The notes: generated from the sequence alone by a model not told the origin. DNA of 64,000 nt from Brevundimonas sp. (GCA_016742215.1 JACVCC010000002.1:1-64000), one strand, 5' to 3'; positions 1-8,372 are shown, counted from the first letter of the stretch. Translations and numbers: made by a program.

Positions 1-127
1 CGCCCTTCTCCAGCCGCTCGATCTTGGACCGATCCTTGTCCACGCAGGTCACGACGTGACCGAAGTCGGCGAAACAGGCCCCCGACACCAGCCCAACATA
101 GCCGGTTCCGATCATCGCCACGCGCAT
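1..127 (-). CDS. ugd: UDP-glucose 6-dehydrogenase, N-terminal part (gene runs off the left edge)
   Basis: Only the first 42 residues are present. They begin [19 protein letters not shown], the Rossmann NAD-binding start typical of UDP-glucose/GDP-mannose dehydrogenases, with the glycine pattern GTGYVGL and then an acidic residue at the end of the second strand (CVDKD). The family oxidises UDP-glucose to UDP-glucuronate, a precursor for surface polysaccharides. An AGGGGA ribosome binding site lies just upstream of the ATG. The related UDP-ManNAc or GDP-mannose dehydrogenases share this motif, so the substrate is inferred. Confidence 0.85.
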   Translation of the reverse strand, partial: MRVAMIGTGYVGLVSGACFADFGHVVTCVDKDRSKIERLEKG

Positions 128-253
128 CAATCAATCCCCTGAAAGTCACCGACCCGCGACATAGCCGTCCGCCTCAAGGTTGGCCACCGACGAAGTGCGA
201 CAATGCGGAGAATCATGGCCCTGACCGCAAACAGAAGTTGAAGCCCGGGTCAC

Positions 254-288
254 GAAAAACCCCCGCCGCTTTCGCGACGGGGGTTCTT
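254..288 (-). terminator. Rho-independent terminator of the small gene at 318-542
   Basis: The stem AACCCCCG (258-265) pairs with CGGGGGTT (278-285) around a GC-rich loop. Read on the minus strand, the hairpin is followed by TTTTTC. It sits just past the stop codon of the leftward gene at 318-542. Confidence 0.8.
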
Positions 289-317
289 CACATCCGGGAT
301 TGCTCCCGAAGATCGTA

Positions 318-542
318 TCAGTCGCTCTCGCTGTCGTCGTCCGAAGCGACGACAACCGCGGCGGCCAGCAGGCCGGCGCCGACCAGCAGGACGGGCAGCG
401 GCACGCCGGCGAACTCGCTCGACTCGCCGGCGGCGACGCCGACGCGGTCGCCGACGCGGGCGGCGGCGGTGTTGTTGGCGGCGGCGGCCTGACCCGCGAC
501 GAGCAGGACGCCGACGGCGGCTGCGGCAATGGCTTTCTTCAT
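318..542 (-). CDS. Small exported or membrane protein of unknown function (74 aa)
   Basis: The ATG at 542 is preceded by GAGGAG at good spacing; in-frame starts further upstream lack this. The product starts with a Sec-type signal (MKKAIAAAAVGVLLVAGQAAA), followed by a short polar stretch, a second hydrophobic helix near residues 46-66 (PLPVLLVGAGLLAAAVVVAS) and an acidic tail DDDSESD. It could sit in the inner membrane with a short periplasmic loop. A strong terminator follows, so it is probably a single-gene transcript. I do not recognise a named family. Confidence 0.65.
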   Translation of the reverse strand: MKKAIAAAAVGVLLVAGQAAAANNTAAARVGDRVGVAAGESSEFAGVPLPVLLVGAGLLAAAVVVASDDDSESD

Positions 543-711
543 GTGATGCTCCTCACGAGTGTGAACGCTAATGAATCCGAAGGTTGCATAGGGCGGATCC
601 GAATTCCACCCATGATCCAGTGAGTTCGCCAACATCCGGTGAATCCGTGACACTGAATCCTCACGGCCAAGCTGGAATCCGGGCGCGCTGCGGCGGCATG
701 TCGCATCCCGG

Positions 712-1938
712 TCAGGCCGGGGTCAGCAGGGCGTGCAGGTCGGACCACACACTCTCGGTCGTGGGACGCCGTCCGGCGCCGCGCCCGCGGGCGGTGAAGG
801 TCCGGCCGTCGCCGGTCGTCACCCGCAGCGCATTCCATTCATCCGGCAGATCGGCGAACAGGGCGTCGTCTTCCGCGGAATGGAAAGCCACCTGCGCCCG
901 GTCCGAGCGGACATCCAGTCCGGCCAGCTGACGCGTCCGGCCAGCGGGCAGGGCGGCCTCGCCCGACAGGGTTTCGCGCGCGATGGCGTCGGGCGACAGG
1001 GCGCCGTCCAGCGCCTCGTGCGCCAGAATCGCCAGCTTGGCGGCCGCGTCCTGACCGCTGAGGTCTGCGGTCGGATCCTCCTCGGCGAATCCAGCGTCCT
1101 GTGCCGCCTTCAGGGCCTCGTCGAACGCGACGCCATCCGCGAGGCGGTTCAGGATGAAGTTGCAGGTGCCGTTCAGCACCGCCTCGATCCGCACCACCGG
1201 CCCATGGGCGCGGGCGCGGCGCACGGTCTCGATCAGCGGCGCGCCGCCGCCGACACTGGCGGAGTAGAGGAGCCGCGCACCGGTCGAGCCGGCAAGGGTG
1301 GTCAGGGCGGACAGATCGCCGCCGATCGCCTGCTTGTTGGCGCTGACCACGTCGACCCCGCGCGTCAGGGCCGCGCGGATCAGGGCCAGGCCGGTCGAGG
1401 CTTCGGAGATGGCCTCGACCAGGACATCCGGCTCGCGGGCCAGCAGAGCGGCGGGATCGGTCAGGGTGAGGCCCGCAGGAATGGTGATGTCCCGCCGACG
1501 CCCGGGCGAGCGGACCAGCACGCCGACGACCTCGAACCGCGGGTCGCGCAGCAGGCGTTCGAGCACGCCCCCGCCGACGACGCCGCAGCCGGCCAGGGCG
1601 ACCCGGAGCACGCGGCCGGAGGCGGGCTTGCAGCGCGGCGTCGCATCCGGGCCGGCCACGACCGACACAGGCGCGGTCAGCAGGGCTTCGCCATGCGAGT
1701 GTGACACGGCGTCCACGCCGATGGCGTCCAGCGCGGCGATCAGCCGGTCGGGCGCGTCGGCTCCGCCGGAGGCCACGGCCACCACTCGTCGTCCGCGCCG
1801 GACCTCCCGATAGACGGCCGAGGCGGCCTCGATCGGATCGGTCGCATCGAGCTGCAGCAGGGCCACAGGCTCGTCGGCGCGGACGACGGTCTCGGGGAGA
1901 GACGCGGGTGTTCGGGGAAGGGAGAGCAGGGCGGTCAT
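712..1938 (-). CDS. hom: Homoserine dehydrogenase with an N-terminal extension and no ACT domain
   Basis: The protein has 408 residues. The nucleotide-binding motif VALAGCGVVGGG is at about 113-124, and the family signature AGFAEEDPTADLSGQDAAAK lies in the catalytic half, ending in the conserved lysine. The enzyme reduces aspartate semialdehyde to homoserine with NAD(P)H. Two things are unusual: about 108 residues precede the Rossmann domain, and the chain ends soon after the catalytic domain, so the ACT regulatory domain of the usual ~430-residue enzyme is missing. It is the third gene of a metX-metB-hom operon, 11 bases after metB, with AGGAGAGA before its ATG. Placement under a SAM riboswitch suggests a methionine-dedicated isozyme; a threonine-controlled copy elsewhere is inferred. 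Confidence 0.88.
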   Translation of the reverse strand: MTALLSLPRTPASLPETVVRADEPVALLQLDATDPIEAASAVYREVRRGRRVVAVASGGADAPDRLIAALDAIGVDAVSHSHGEALLTAPVSVVAGPDATPRCKPASGRVLRVALAGCGVVGGGVLERLLRDPRFEVVGVLVRSPGRRRDITIPAGLTLTDPAALLAREPDVLVEAISEASTGLALIRAALTRGVDVVSANKQAIGGDLSALTTLAGSTGARLLYSASVGGGAPLIETVRRARAHGPVVRIEAVLNGTCNFILNRLADGVAFDEALKAAQDAGFAEEDPTADLSGQDAAAKLAILAHEALDGALSPDAIARETLSGEAALPAGRTRQLAGLDVRSDRAQVAFHSAEDDALFADLPDEWNALRVTTGDGRTFTARGRGAGRRPTTESVWSDLHALLTPA

Positions 1939-1949
1939 CTCGTCTCTCC

Positions 1950-3143
1950 TCAGGCGGCTTGTGCGGCGGGCCGGGTCGTAGCCAGCGCGGCGTCCAGGGC
2001 GACGGTCAGGTCGGCGATCAGGTCCTCCGGATGCTCGAGGCCGACGGACAGGCGGAGCAGGCCGTCAGTGATGCCGGCGACGGCGCGCGCCTCGGGCGTC
2101 ATGGCGGCATGGGTCATAAGCGTCGGGTGGGCGACCAGGCTTTCGACCCCGCCAAGCGATTCCGCCAAGGTGAAGACCTGAAGGGTGTCGGCGAAGGCGC
2201 GGGCGGCATCGAGCCCGCCCTTCAGCTCGAAGCTGAGCATGGCCCCGAAGCCGGCCTGCTGGCGCGCGGCGATGGCATGACCCGGATGGCTCTTCAGGCC
2301 CGGATAGTTGACCCCGGCCACAGCCGGATGGGCATCCAGCCACTCGGCGATCCTGCCCGCGCTCGACTGCTGGCGTTCGACGCGGGCGAACAGGGTGCGC
2401 ACGCCTCGCAGGGTCAGCCAGGCGTCGAACGGCGAGCCGGTCACACCCAGGCAGTTGGCCCACCAGGTCAGCTGCTCCAGATCGGCCGGATCCTTGGCCA
2501 CCACACAGCCGCCGACCACGTCGGAATGGCCGTTGATGTATTTGGTGGTCGAGTGGATCACCAGATCGGCGCCCAGCGACAGGGGGCGCTGCAGGGCCGG
2601 CGACAGGAAGGTGTTGTCGACCGCCGACTTGCAGCCGACCGCGCGAGCGCGCTCGCAGATGTCGGCCACGTCAACGACGCGCATCAGCGGGTTGGACGGG
2701 GTCTCGATCAGGATCAGCTTCGGCTTGCGGGCGAAGGCTGCGTCCAGCGCATCGCGATCATTCTGGTCGACGAAGGCGACCTCGAAATGTCCCTTGCGCG
2801 CCCGGGCGCAGAGCAGGCGGTGCGTGCCGCCGTAGAGGTCGTGCGGGGCCAGCAGCAGGTCGCCGGGCTCCAGCGAGAACAGCGCCAGGTCGACAGCCGC
2901 CATGCCCGTCGCGGTCACCACCGCGCCGCAGCCGCCCTCGAGCTCCGCCAGCGTCTCGCCCAGCACGTCCCGCGTCGGATTCCCCGAGCGCGTATAGTCG
3001 TAGCGCCGCTTTCCATCGAGTCCGTCGAAGCTGTAGTTCGACGACAGGTAAAGCGGCGGGATCACCGCGCCGTGCGTGGGGTCGGCGTTCACGCCGTGAC
3101 GCGCGGCGGTCGTACAGGGGTGGCAGTCGGCAGGGGCAGTCAT
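1950..3143 (-). CDS. metB: Cystathionine gamma-synthase / O-acylhomoserine sulfhydrylase-type PLP enzyme
   Basis: The protein has 397 residues and belongs to the Cys/Met metabolism PLP family. The PLP lysine is K201 in STTKYINGHSDVVGG. The sequence follows E. coli MetB closely, including ESLGGVESLVAHPTLMTHA and the preceding GFGAMLSFEL. MetB joins cysteine to O-succinylhomoserine. Some relatives use sulfide directly (MetZ), and sequence alone does not fully separate the two. Its ATG overlaps the metX stop (ATGA at 3140-3143), so the two are translationally coupled. The acyl donor made by metX and the true sulfur source remain open. Confidence 0.88.
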   Translation of the reverse strand: MTAPADCHPCTTAARHGVNADPTHGAVIPPLYLSSNYSFDGLDGKRRYDYTRSGNPTRDVLGETLAELEGGCGAVVTATGMAAVDLALFSLEPGDLLLAPHDLYGGTHRLLCARARKGHFEVAFVDQNDRDALDAAFARKPKLILIETPSNPLMRVVDVADICERARAVGCKSAVDNTFLSPALQRPLSLGADLVIHSTTKYINGHSDVVGGCVVAKDPADLEQLTWWANCLGVTGSPFDAWLTLRGVRTLFARVERQQSSAGRIAEWLDAHPAVAGVNYPGLKSHPGHAIAARQQAGFGAMLSFELKGGLDAARAFADTLQVFTLAESLGGVESLVAHPTLMTHAAMTPEARAVAGITDGLLRLSVGLEHPEDLIADLTVALDAALATTRPAAQAA

Positions 3144-4144
3144 GCGGCGAGCTCCGAGGGACGGGCGTAGAGGGGAGAAAGGGCGGTGTGCAGCGCGCGG
3201 CCGACGACCTCGCGCTCCTTGAGGAAGGCGTCGTGGCCAAAGATCGAGGGCGCTTCCTCGATGTGGCGCAGATTGGGGGCACGGCGGGCGAGTTCGCGAA
3301 TGTCCTCGATCGGCACCAGGCGGTCCGAGGTGAAGCCCAGCAGCGTCAGCGGGCAGGCGATGGCTTGGGGTGCGATGGCATGGCGGTCCAGCGAGTCCGA
3401 CAGGGTGATCCAGCGGCTGGCCGAGGTGACCTCGGCATAGTTGGCGCCGCGCGAGATCAGGTAGTCACAGACTGGATAGGGCTGACCGGCCACGGCGGGA
3501 GCAGCCGCGCTGAAGCGCCAGTCGAACTCGTCGGCGGTGCGATAGGTGGTCATGGCCAATTCGCGGGCCAGCGCGATCCCCTCGGCCTCGCGGCCGCAGT
3601 CGCGGGCAAAGGTTAGCAGGCGGCGCTGCACCCCACGCCAGGCGGTGGCCGACGGGTGGGCGCGGTGCGCGGCCGAGATCACGACCAGCTCGCCGATGCG
3701 CTCTGGGAAGGTCGCCGCGAAGGCCTGACCGATGCAGCCGCCGTAGGAGGCGCCGACGAAGGCGTCCACGACCGGCTCGCCCAGCGAATCCAGCAGCACG
3801 GCCAGCAGGCGGGCTTGGTCTCCAGTGGTGATTGTCACGGCCTCGTCGCGGCCCGGAGCCAGGTCGATGGCCAGGACGCGAACGCGGTTCAGGTCGATCG
3901 GGCCGCCGGCGCGGACGGCCCACGACCACCAGCGGGCGGCATCGCGTCCCGAGGAAATCCCGCCGGCGACGACGACCAGCGGCGCTCCGGCCCTGCCATG
4001 GATGCGGCCGGCCACCTCGGCAGCGGCCAGAGCTTCGCCGGACTCCAGCCGGAAGTCGGCGGGCAGGGCGGCGCGCACGTCGATGCCCGGCGCTTCGTCG
4101 ACAGGCCAGTTCTGTCCGGCGGTGATGTCTTGCGTGGACGCCAA
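3140..4144 (-). CDS. metX: Homoserine O-acyltransferase (MetX type)
   Basis: The protein has 334 residues with an alpha/beta hydrolase fold. The nucleophile elbow GASYGG places the catalytic serine at about S133. The late aspartate lies in FTSDRLVPIED and the histidine in IFGHDAFL, which match the MetX triad. The enzyme activates homoserine with acetyl- or succinyl-CoA at the first committed step of methionine synthesis. It is shorter than most acetyltransferases (370-400 residues), and the SYGG elbow resembles the succinyl-type MetX of Xanthomonas-like bacteria; with a MetB-like partner I lean to succinylation, as inference. The start chosen is a TTG with GGAG six bases upstream. It is the first gene behind the riboswitch. 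Confidence 0.85.
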   Translation of the reverse strand: MASTQDITAGQNWPVDEAPGIDVRAALPADFRLESGEALAAAEVAGRIHGRAGAPLVVVAGGISSGRDAARWWSWAVRAGGPIDLNRVRVLAIDLAPGRDEAVTITTGDQARLLAVLLDSLGEPVVDAFVGASYGGCIGQAFAATFPERIGELVVISAAHRAHPSATAWRGVQRRLLTFARDCGREAEGIALARELAMTTYRTADEFDWRFSAAAPAVAGQPYPVCDYLISRGANYAEVTSASRWITLSDSLDRHAIAPQAIACPLTLLGFTSDRLVPIEDIRELARRAPNLRHIEEAPSIFGHDAFLKEREVVGRALHTALSPLYARPSELAA

Positions 4145-4242
4145 GGTCCGCTCCGATCTCGCTCAGCGAAACCGATGGGGCGAACCAACTTGTGCGGTGA
4201 CAGACCCGTGAACCGGTTGCACCCGTCAGGGCGCACTCGTTT

Positions 4243-4367
4243 CACTCATCTCTCGCGGCTTCCGAAGACGCCCCGCAGGAGTTGGCACCATCTCCACGGA
4301 TCGGGTCGATCCCTGGAAGGTTGCCCCGGCGTCAAAGGGCCTATCCCTCAGCCGGTCTTGATGAGTG
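4243..4367 (-). promoter_or_regulatory. SAM-I class riboswitch controlling metX-metB-hom
   Basis: Read on the minus strand, the element contains the SAM-I core in order: P1 strand CACTCATC, then AAGA, the GAGGGA turn, GGCCC, GACGCCGGGGCAACC, a P3 hairpin GGATCGACCCGATCC, GGTGCCAACTCC, and AGAGATGAGTG, which closes P1 (4360-4367 with 4243-4250). SAM binding should lower expression of the methionine genes. About 100 bases separate it from the metX start. A second segment, GAGTGCGC (4231-4238), can also pair with the 5' P1 strand extended to GCGCACTC, giving a possible switch. No U-tract follows, so control of translation or Rho-dependent termination is more likely than an intrinsic terminator. 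A weak -35-like TTGACG lies at 4396-4401. The rest of the 383-base gap shows no gene. Confidence 0.92.
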
Positions 4368-4527
4368 CGCTTACCGTGGAGGAGTGCGGACGGGACGTCA
4401 AGTTCAAGAATTCATGCCCGGCGATGGCGTTGGCGGGACTGGCTTCCGACCAGGCAGGGTTGTTCTGCTGACGGGTTCCCGCTACCGCTCTCTGGCGATC
4501 CTCGCGACACTCGGCTAAGCGGGCCTA

Positions 4528-5811
4528 ATGCAAGCCTTCCGCGTTCCCAGGTTCATGTCGCTCGCGTTCATGCTGAGCTTCGCAGCGCTTTGTGCGGGCA
4601 ATTCCGGCGCGACGACGTTCGCCCTCAGCCAGATTAGTCCGGTGTTCGAGGGGATGTCGCCGATCCCTTACTACATTCTTGCTCTGGGTGTTTGCGCGCT
4701 CTGCATCAAACCTGTGCCGATGCATTCGCTCACCCTGTTTCTTGGGTTGGCCCTCGTGCTCAGCTACTTCCTGCTGGCGACGCTGTGGTCTCCCAGCTTC
4801 GAGTATCGGATCGACAAGGCCGCCCGGACCATTGTCGTCCCCACGACAATGGTGCTCGCGGGCTATTTCGTCGCCCGAAAGGGGGGGATCAACTGGTTCG
4901 CGGCGGCGGCTGGCGTCTATGCATTGATCATTGCAGTCGCTGTGGTTGCGACTGGCCAGGGAATTACGGCTTCGCTGGAGGCCCTGCTGGTGAGCGATGA
5001 AGCTCGTTCGCTGGACTACCAGCGGTTCAGCATCATCTGTGGAGCTGCTGCGGCGGTGTTGATTCCGCTGTTGAGATTGGATCGTCCTGTGTGGCTTGGA
5101 GTTGCGGCCGTTCTGGCGGTGTTGGCGCTTGGCTCGGGCGGCCGGACCGGAGCGCTGCTGATCGGGGTTGGCATTCTGGTGCGAATGTCCATGCAGTTTT
5201 CGCCGCGGGTCATCATTCCGGTCGCTGTTGTTGCGATCGCCCTGGGCTTCTTCGCGCTCAACCCCATCATCGAGTTCATCACGGGCATTGCGGCGGATGT
5301 CGGGGCTCCAGAGACCATTCTTCGCGCTCTGCAGGCCGCGATTGCGCCGCCGGAAATTACCCGCGTCTGGAACCGGCCCGAGTTCCTGCGAGCTGCTTTC
5401 GAGATATTCCGCGAGAACCCGCTGATCGGAGCTGGTTGGGGCGGGTTTCCGACGGCGGCCGGCTTGCCGGATGAACTCGGGTTCCATCCCCACAATATCG
5501 TTGCCGAGCTTCTAGCCGAAACCGGCCTCATCGGACTGGTGCTGTTTGCCCTCTGGTTCTCCCTCGCGATTGGCCGCCTGATCCGGTTGCGGGCCGAGCC
5601 CGCGGACCGCCCCTTTGTCGCGTCGGTGTGGGCTGCGCTCCTCTGCGGTCTGACGGTGGCAATGTTCATCGGCGATCTCCCGAGTCAGTGGTTGCTGTTC
5701 GTCAGCCTTGGTCTGGGCATCGGATGTTTCGACACAATCTGGCTGGAGAGCCGCGCGCGGAGAAACGTGGCCCCCCGGCGGTCTGTGATCGAGCTCGCCG
5801 GCACGTCCTGA
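4528..5811 (+). CDS. O-antigen ligase / polymerase family membrane protein
   Basis: The protein has 427 residues and about ten or more hydrophobic helices along its length. Near residues 295-335 it has the periplasmic-loop signature of the Wzy/WaaL family: NPLIGAGWGGF, then GFHPHNIVAELLAETGLIG. Such proteins ligate or polymerise lipid-linked glycan repeat units, or glycosylate proteins. The gene stands alone between the methionine operon, transcribed away from it, and amtB. No clear ribosome binding site precedes the ATG at 4528; an in-frame ATG at 4555 with AGG nearby is an alternative. The substrate cannot be told from the sequence. Confidence 0.82.
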   Translation: MQAFRVPRFMSLAFMLSFAALCAGNSGATTFALSQISPVFEGMSPIPYYILALGVCALCIKPVPMHSLTLFLGLALVLSYFLLATLWSPSFEYRIDKAARTIVVPTTMVLAGYFVARKGGINWFAAAAGVYALIIAVAVVATGQGITASLEALLVSDEARSLDYQRFSIICGAAAAVLIPLLRLDRPVWLGVAAVLAVLALGSGGRTGALLIGVGILVRMSMQFSPRVIIPVAVVAIALGFFALNPIIEFITGIAADVGAPETILRALQAAIAPPEITRVWNRPEFLRAAFEIFRENPLIGAGWGGFPTAAGLPDELGFHPHNIVAELLAETGLIGLVLFALWFSLAIGRLIRLRAEPADRPFVASVWAALLCGLTVAMFIGDLPSQWLLFVSLGLGIGCFDTIWLESRARRNVAPRRSVIELAGTS

Positions 5812-6238
5812 CGACGGGCAGCGCGTCCTGGGGGTAACCGGACCTGCGAAATCGCGTCTGAAAGCGCCGCCGCCCTCCCTGAGCGGGCGCGGCTAGCGAG
5901 GTCAGGCGGACGGACTCTTCTGCTGTCTCGCGCGGACAGGTTGCGCCGTCGCGCCGCGAGCGATGGCATTAAGACGGGCGGCATCCGGCGGCCATGGCGC
6001 GATGGTTTGGATTGCCCCGCACCTTGATGCTGCGCTTGCGAAATCACTGATCCTCACCCGTTAGGGGATTATGTATCCCCAAAAAGCCAGAAAAATGCAG
6101 GATAATGCCTACGACTCCGGCGAAAGTCCCGCCATCTCAGCAATAAAAATTCATCAAAACTCGTCCGCCCACTTGCCAGTTTCGCAGATGCGGTAAACAT
6201 TTCGCAAATGCGTAACGGCATCCTTTTGGGGGATTGAG
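5812..6238 (+). promoter_or_regulatory. Leader region of amtB with two CGCANATGCG palindromes and a hairpin
   Basis: This 427-base gap has no convincing gene. It holds a hairpin GGGGAT-TATGT-ATCCCC (6064-6080) and two near-identical palindromes, CGCAGATGCG (6183-6192) and CGCAAATGCG (6203-6212), each inside the longer repeat TTTCGCA-A/G-ATGCG and exactly 20 bases apart. They lie 27-56 bases before the amtB ATG, so they may be operator sites for a dimeric regulator. They do not match the NtrC consensus TGCACC-N5-GGTGCA. GGGGG at 6228-6232 serves as ribosome binding site. Confidence 0.5.
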
Positions 6239-7597
6239 ATGGTTCGACTTCGCAGCGGCCTCGTATGGGGCCTCACCCTTATCACCACCGCGCTGGCCTC
6301 CGCCGCCAGCGCCGCGCCGGTCGATCCGGCGCCCGCGCTTCTGGCGCACCAGGTTCCTCTGGAACTCGACGGAGCCGGCACCGCTTGGCTCGCCACCTCG
6401 ACGGCTCTCGTGCTTCTGATGACCCTGCCGGGTCTCGCTCTCTTCTACGGCGGCATGGTTCGCCGCAAGAACGTCATCGCCACCATCACACAGTCGGTCG
6501 GCGTCTTCGCCGTGGCCACCCTGGTGTGGTTCATCGCCGGCTACACCATCGCCTTCGGCAAGGCCGGGGCGCTGGCGGGATATGACGCCGACACCGTCAA
6601 TCAGGTGATCGGCAGCTTCGACGCCATCTTCCTGAACGGGGTCGGCATGGAGACGGCGCACAGCCTGCTCCCGGGCATCCCCGAGTTTGTCTGGATCTCG
6701 TTCCAGCTGACCTTCGCCATCATCACGCCCGCCCTGGTCACCGGCGCCTTCGCCGAGCGGCTGAAGTACTCGGGCCTGCTGCTGTTCACCGCCCTGTGGT
6801 CGCTGCTGATCTATGCGCCGATCGCGCACTGGGTCTGGGGCGGCGGATTCCTCGGCTCGGCCGGGGTGCTGGACTTCGCCGGCGGCGCGGTCGTGCACGT
6901 CAACTCGGGCGTCGCGGGTCTGGTCTGCGCCCTCTTCCTCGGACCGCGGAAGGGCTATGGCGTCGAGCCGATCACTGCCCACAACCCGGTCCTGACCATG
7001 ATCGGCGCCAGCCTGCTGCTGGTCGGCTGGATCGGCTTCAACGCGGGCTCCGCCGGCGGCGCCAACGCCCTGGCCGGCGTGGCCCTGATCAACACCATCC
7101 TGGCCGCCGCGGCCGCCTCGATCTCGTGGAAGATCATCGAGGTCATGGAGAAGAAGAAGCCGTCGCTGATCGGCGTGCTGTCGGGCATCGTCGCCGGTCT
7201 GGTCGCCATCACTCCGGCGGCCGGCTTCGTGGATCCCAAGGGCGCGGTCATCATCGGTCTGATCGCCGGTCCGGCCTGCTATGCAGCCTCGGTCTGGATC
7301 AAGAAGCTGCTCCGCTACGACGACAGCCTGGACGCCTTCGGCATTCACGGCGCCGGTGGTCTGGTCGGCGCCCTGCTGACCGGCGTCTTCGCCTCCACCG
7401 CGATCAACAGCCTGTCCGAGGGCGCGACGGTCATGAACCAGGCCATCGGCCTGGGCTGGACCATCGCCTACAGCGCCGTCGGCACCTTCGTGATCCTGCT
7501 GATCTGCAAGTTCACGACCGGCCTGCGCGTCAGCGCCGCCGGCGAGGAAGAAGGCCTCGACACCCACCTGCACGGGGAGGCTCTCGAAAGCGTCTGA
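6239..7597 (+). CDS. amtB: Ammonium transporter
   Basis: The protein has 452 residues with a cleavable-looking N-terminal signal (to about residue 26) and eleven predicted membrane helices. The paired pore histidines of the Amt/Rh family are visible in FAGGAVVHVNSG (H220) and FGIHGAGGL (H370). It conducts ammonium into the cell under nitrogen limitation. AmtB is normally gated by a GlnK PII protein, often encoded next door; no PII gene flanks it here. The C-terminus ends with an acidic/basic tail after FTTGLRVSAAGEEEG. The next gene is a TorF-type porin, a common neighbour of amtB in proteobacteria. Confidence 0.96.
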   Translation: MVRLRSGLVWGLTLITTALASAASAAPVDPAPALLAHQVPLELDGAGTAWLATSTALVLLMTLPGLALFYGGMVRRKNVIATITQSVGVFAVATLVWFIAGYTIAFGKAGALAGYDADTVNQVIGSFDAIFLNGVGMETAHSLLPGIPEFVWISFQLTFAIITPALVTGAFAERLKYSGLLLFTALWSLLIYAPIAHWVWGGGFLGSAGVLDFAGGAVVHVNSGVAGLVCALFLGPRKGYGVEPITAHNPVLTMIGASLLLVGWIGFNAGSAGGANALAGVALINTILAAAAASISWKIIEVMEKKKPSLIGVLSGIVAGLVAITPAAGFVDPKGAVIIGLIAGPACYAASVWIKKLLRYDDSLDAFGIHGAGGLVGALLTGVFASTAINSLSEGATVMNQAIGLGWTIAYSAVGTFVILLICKFTTGLRVSAAGEEEGLDTHLHGEALESV

Positions 7598-7610
7598 GGA
7601 TGAACGACTT

Positions 7611-7642
7611 CGCCGGGCGCGGTCCTCTCCCCGCGTCCGGCG
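7611..7642 (+). promoter_or_regulatory. Strong hairpin between amtB and the TorF porin gene
   Basis: CGCCGGGCGCGG (7611-7622) pairs with CCGCGTCCGGCG (7631-7642) over twelve positions with one G-T pair and an 8-base loop. It begins 13 bases after the amtB stop. No T-run follows, so it is more likely an mRNA-stabilising or processing hairpin than an intrinsic terminator. Confidence 0.5.
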
Positions 7643-7685
7643 TCAGTAAGCGTGCGCGTGCCGACATCGAACAACAGGGGATACG

Positions 7686-8372
7686 ATGATGAGACTCGCC
7701 TTCGCCTTCGCGGCCGCCGTGGCCGCCCTGTTCACCGCCGCCGTCCCGGCCGCTGCCCGGGCCCAGTCGCCCGAGATCGCCTGGAATGTCGCGGCCACTT
7801 CCGATTACGTTTTCCGCGGCGCCAGCCAGACCAATGAGGACCCGACCCTTCAGGGCGGCGTCGACCTGACCGCCGGCTCCTTCTATGCCGGCGCCTGGGC
7901 TTCGGGCGTCGATTTCGGGGATGACACCGACGCCGAGGTCGACCTCTACGGCGGCTTCCGCACCGAGGCCGGCGGCTTCGCTCTCGATTTCGGTGCGGTC
8001 GGCTACTTCTACGTCAATGCGCCGGACGCTTCGGACTACGACTTCGTGGAGTTCAAGGCCGCGGCGTCGCGCGCCATCGGCCCGGTCACGCTCGGCGCCG
8101 CCGTCTACTGGTCGCCGGACTTCTTCGGCCTCGACGAGGAAGCCACCTATGTGGAGGCCAACGCCGCCTTCACTCCCGCGGACAAATGGACCGTCAGCGG
8201 CGCGGTCGGCCATCAGGCGCTCGACGTCAGCGACGATTACACGACGTGGAACGCCGGGGTTGCCTACGCTCTGACCGACAACATCGCGATCGACGCCCGT
8301 TATCACGACACCGACGTGGACGCGCCGCTCTATGACGATCGCTTCACGGCGACGCTGAAATTCACTTTCTAG
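7686..8372 (+). CDS. TorF family putative outer membrane porin (Gcw_chp family)
   Basis: The protein has 228 residues. The signal peptide runs to about residue 27 (AAARAQS). The N-terminal family motif follows: WNVAATSDYVFRGASQTNEDP. The rest alternates short beta strands rich in aromatic residues and ends LKFTF, with a terminal phenylalanine typical of outer membrane beta-barrels. Members often sit next to amtB and PII genes and may help small nitrogen compounds cross the outer membrane; this role is inferred from neighbourhood. AGGGGA precedes the ATG. Co-transcription with amtB is plausible, with the intervening hairpin setting relative levels. Confidence 0.82.
   Translation: MMRLAFAFAAAVAALFTAAVPAAARAQSPEIAWNVAATSDYVFRGASQTNEDPTLQGGVDLTAGSFYAGAWASGVDFGDDTDAEVDLYGGFRTEAGGFALDFGAVGYFYVNAPDASDYDFVEFKAAASRAIGPVTLGAAVYWSPDFFGLDEEATYVEANAAFTPADKWTVSGAVGHQALDVSDDYTTWNAGVAYALTDNIAIDARYHDTDVDAPLYDDRFTATLKFTF

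Noticed and set aside
6183-6212. NtrC-binding sites before amtB
   Set aside because: The palindromes are CGCANATGCG, not TGCACC-N5-GGTGCA.
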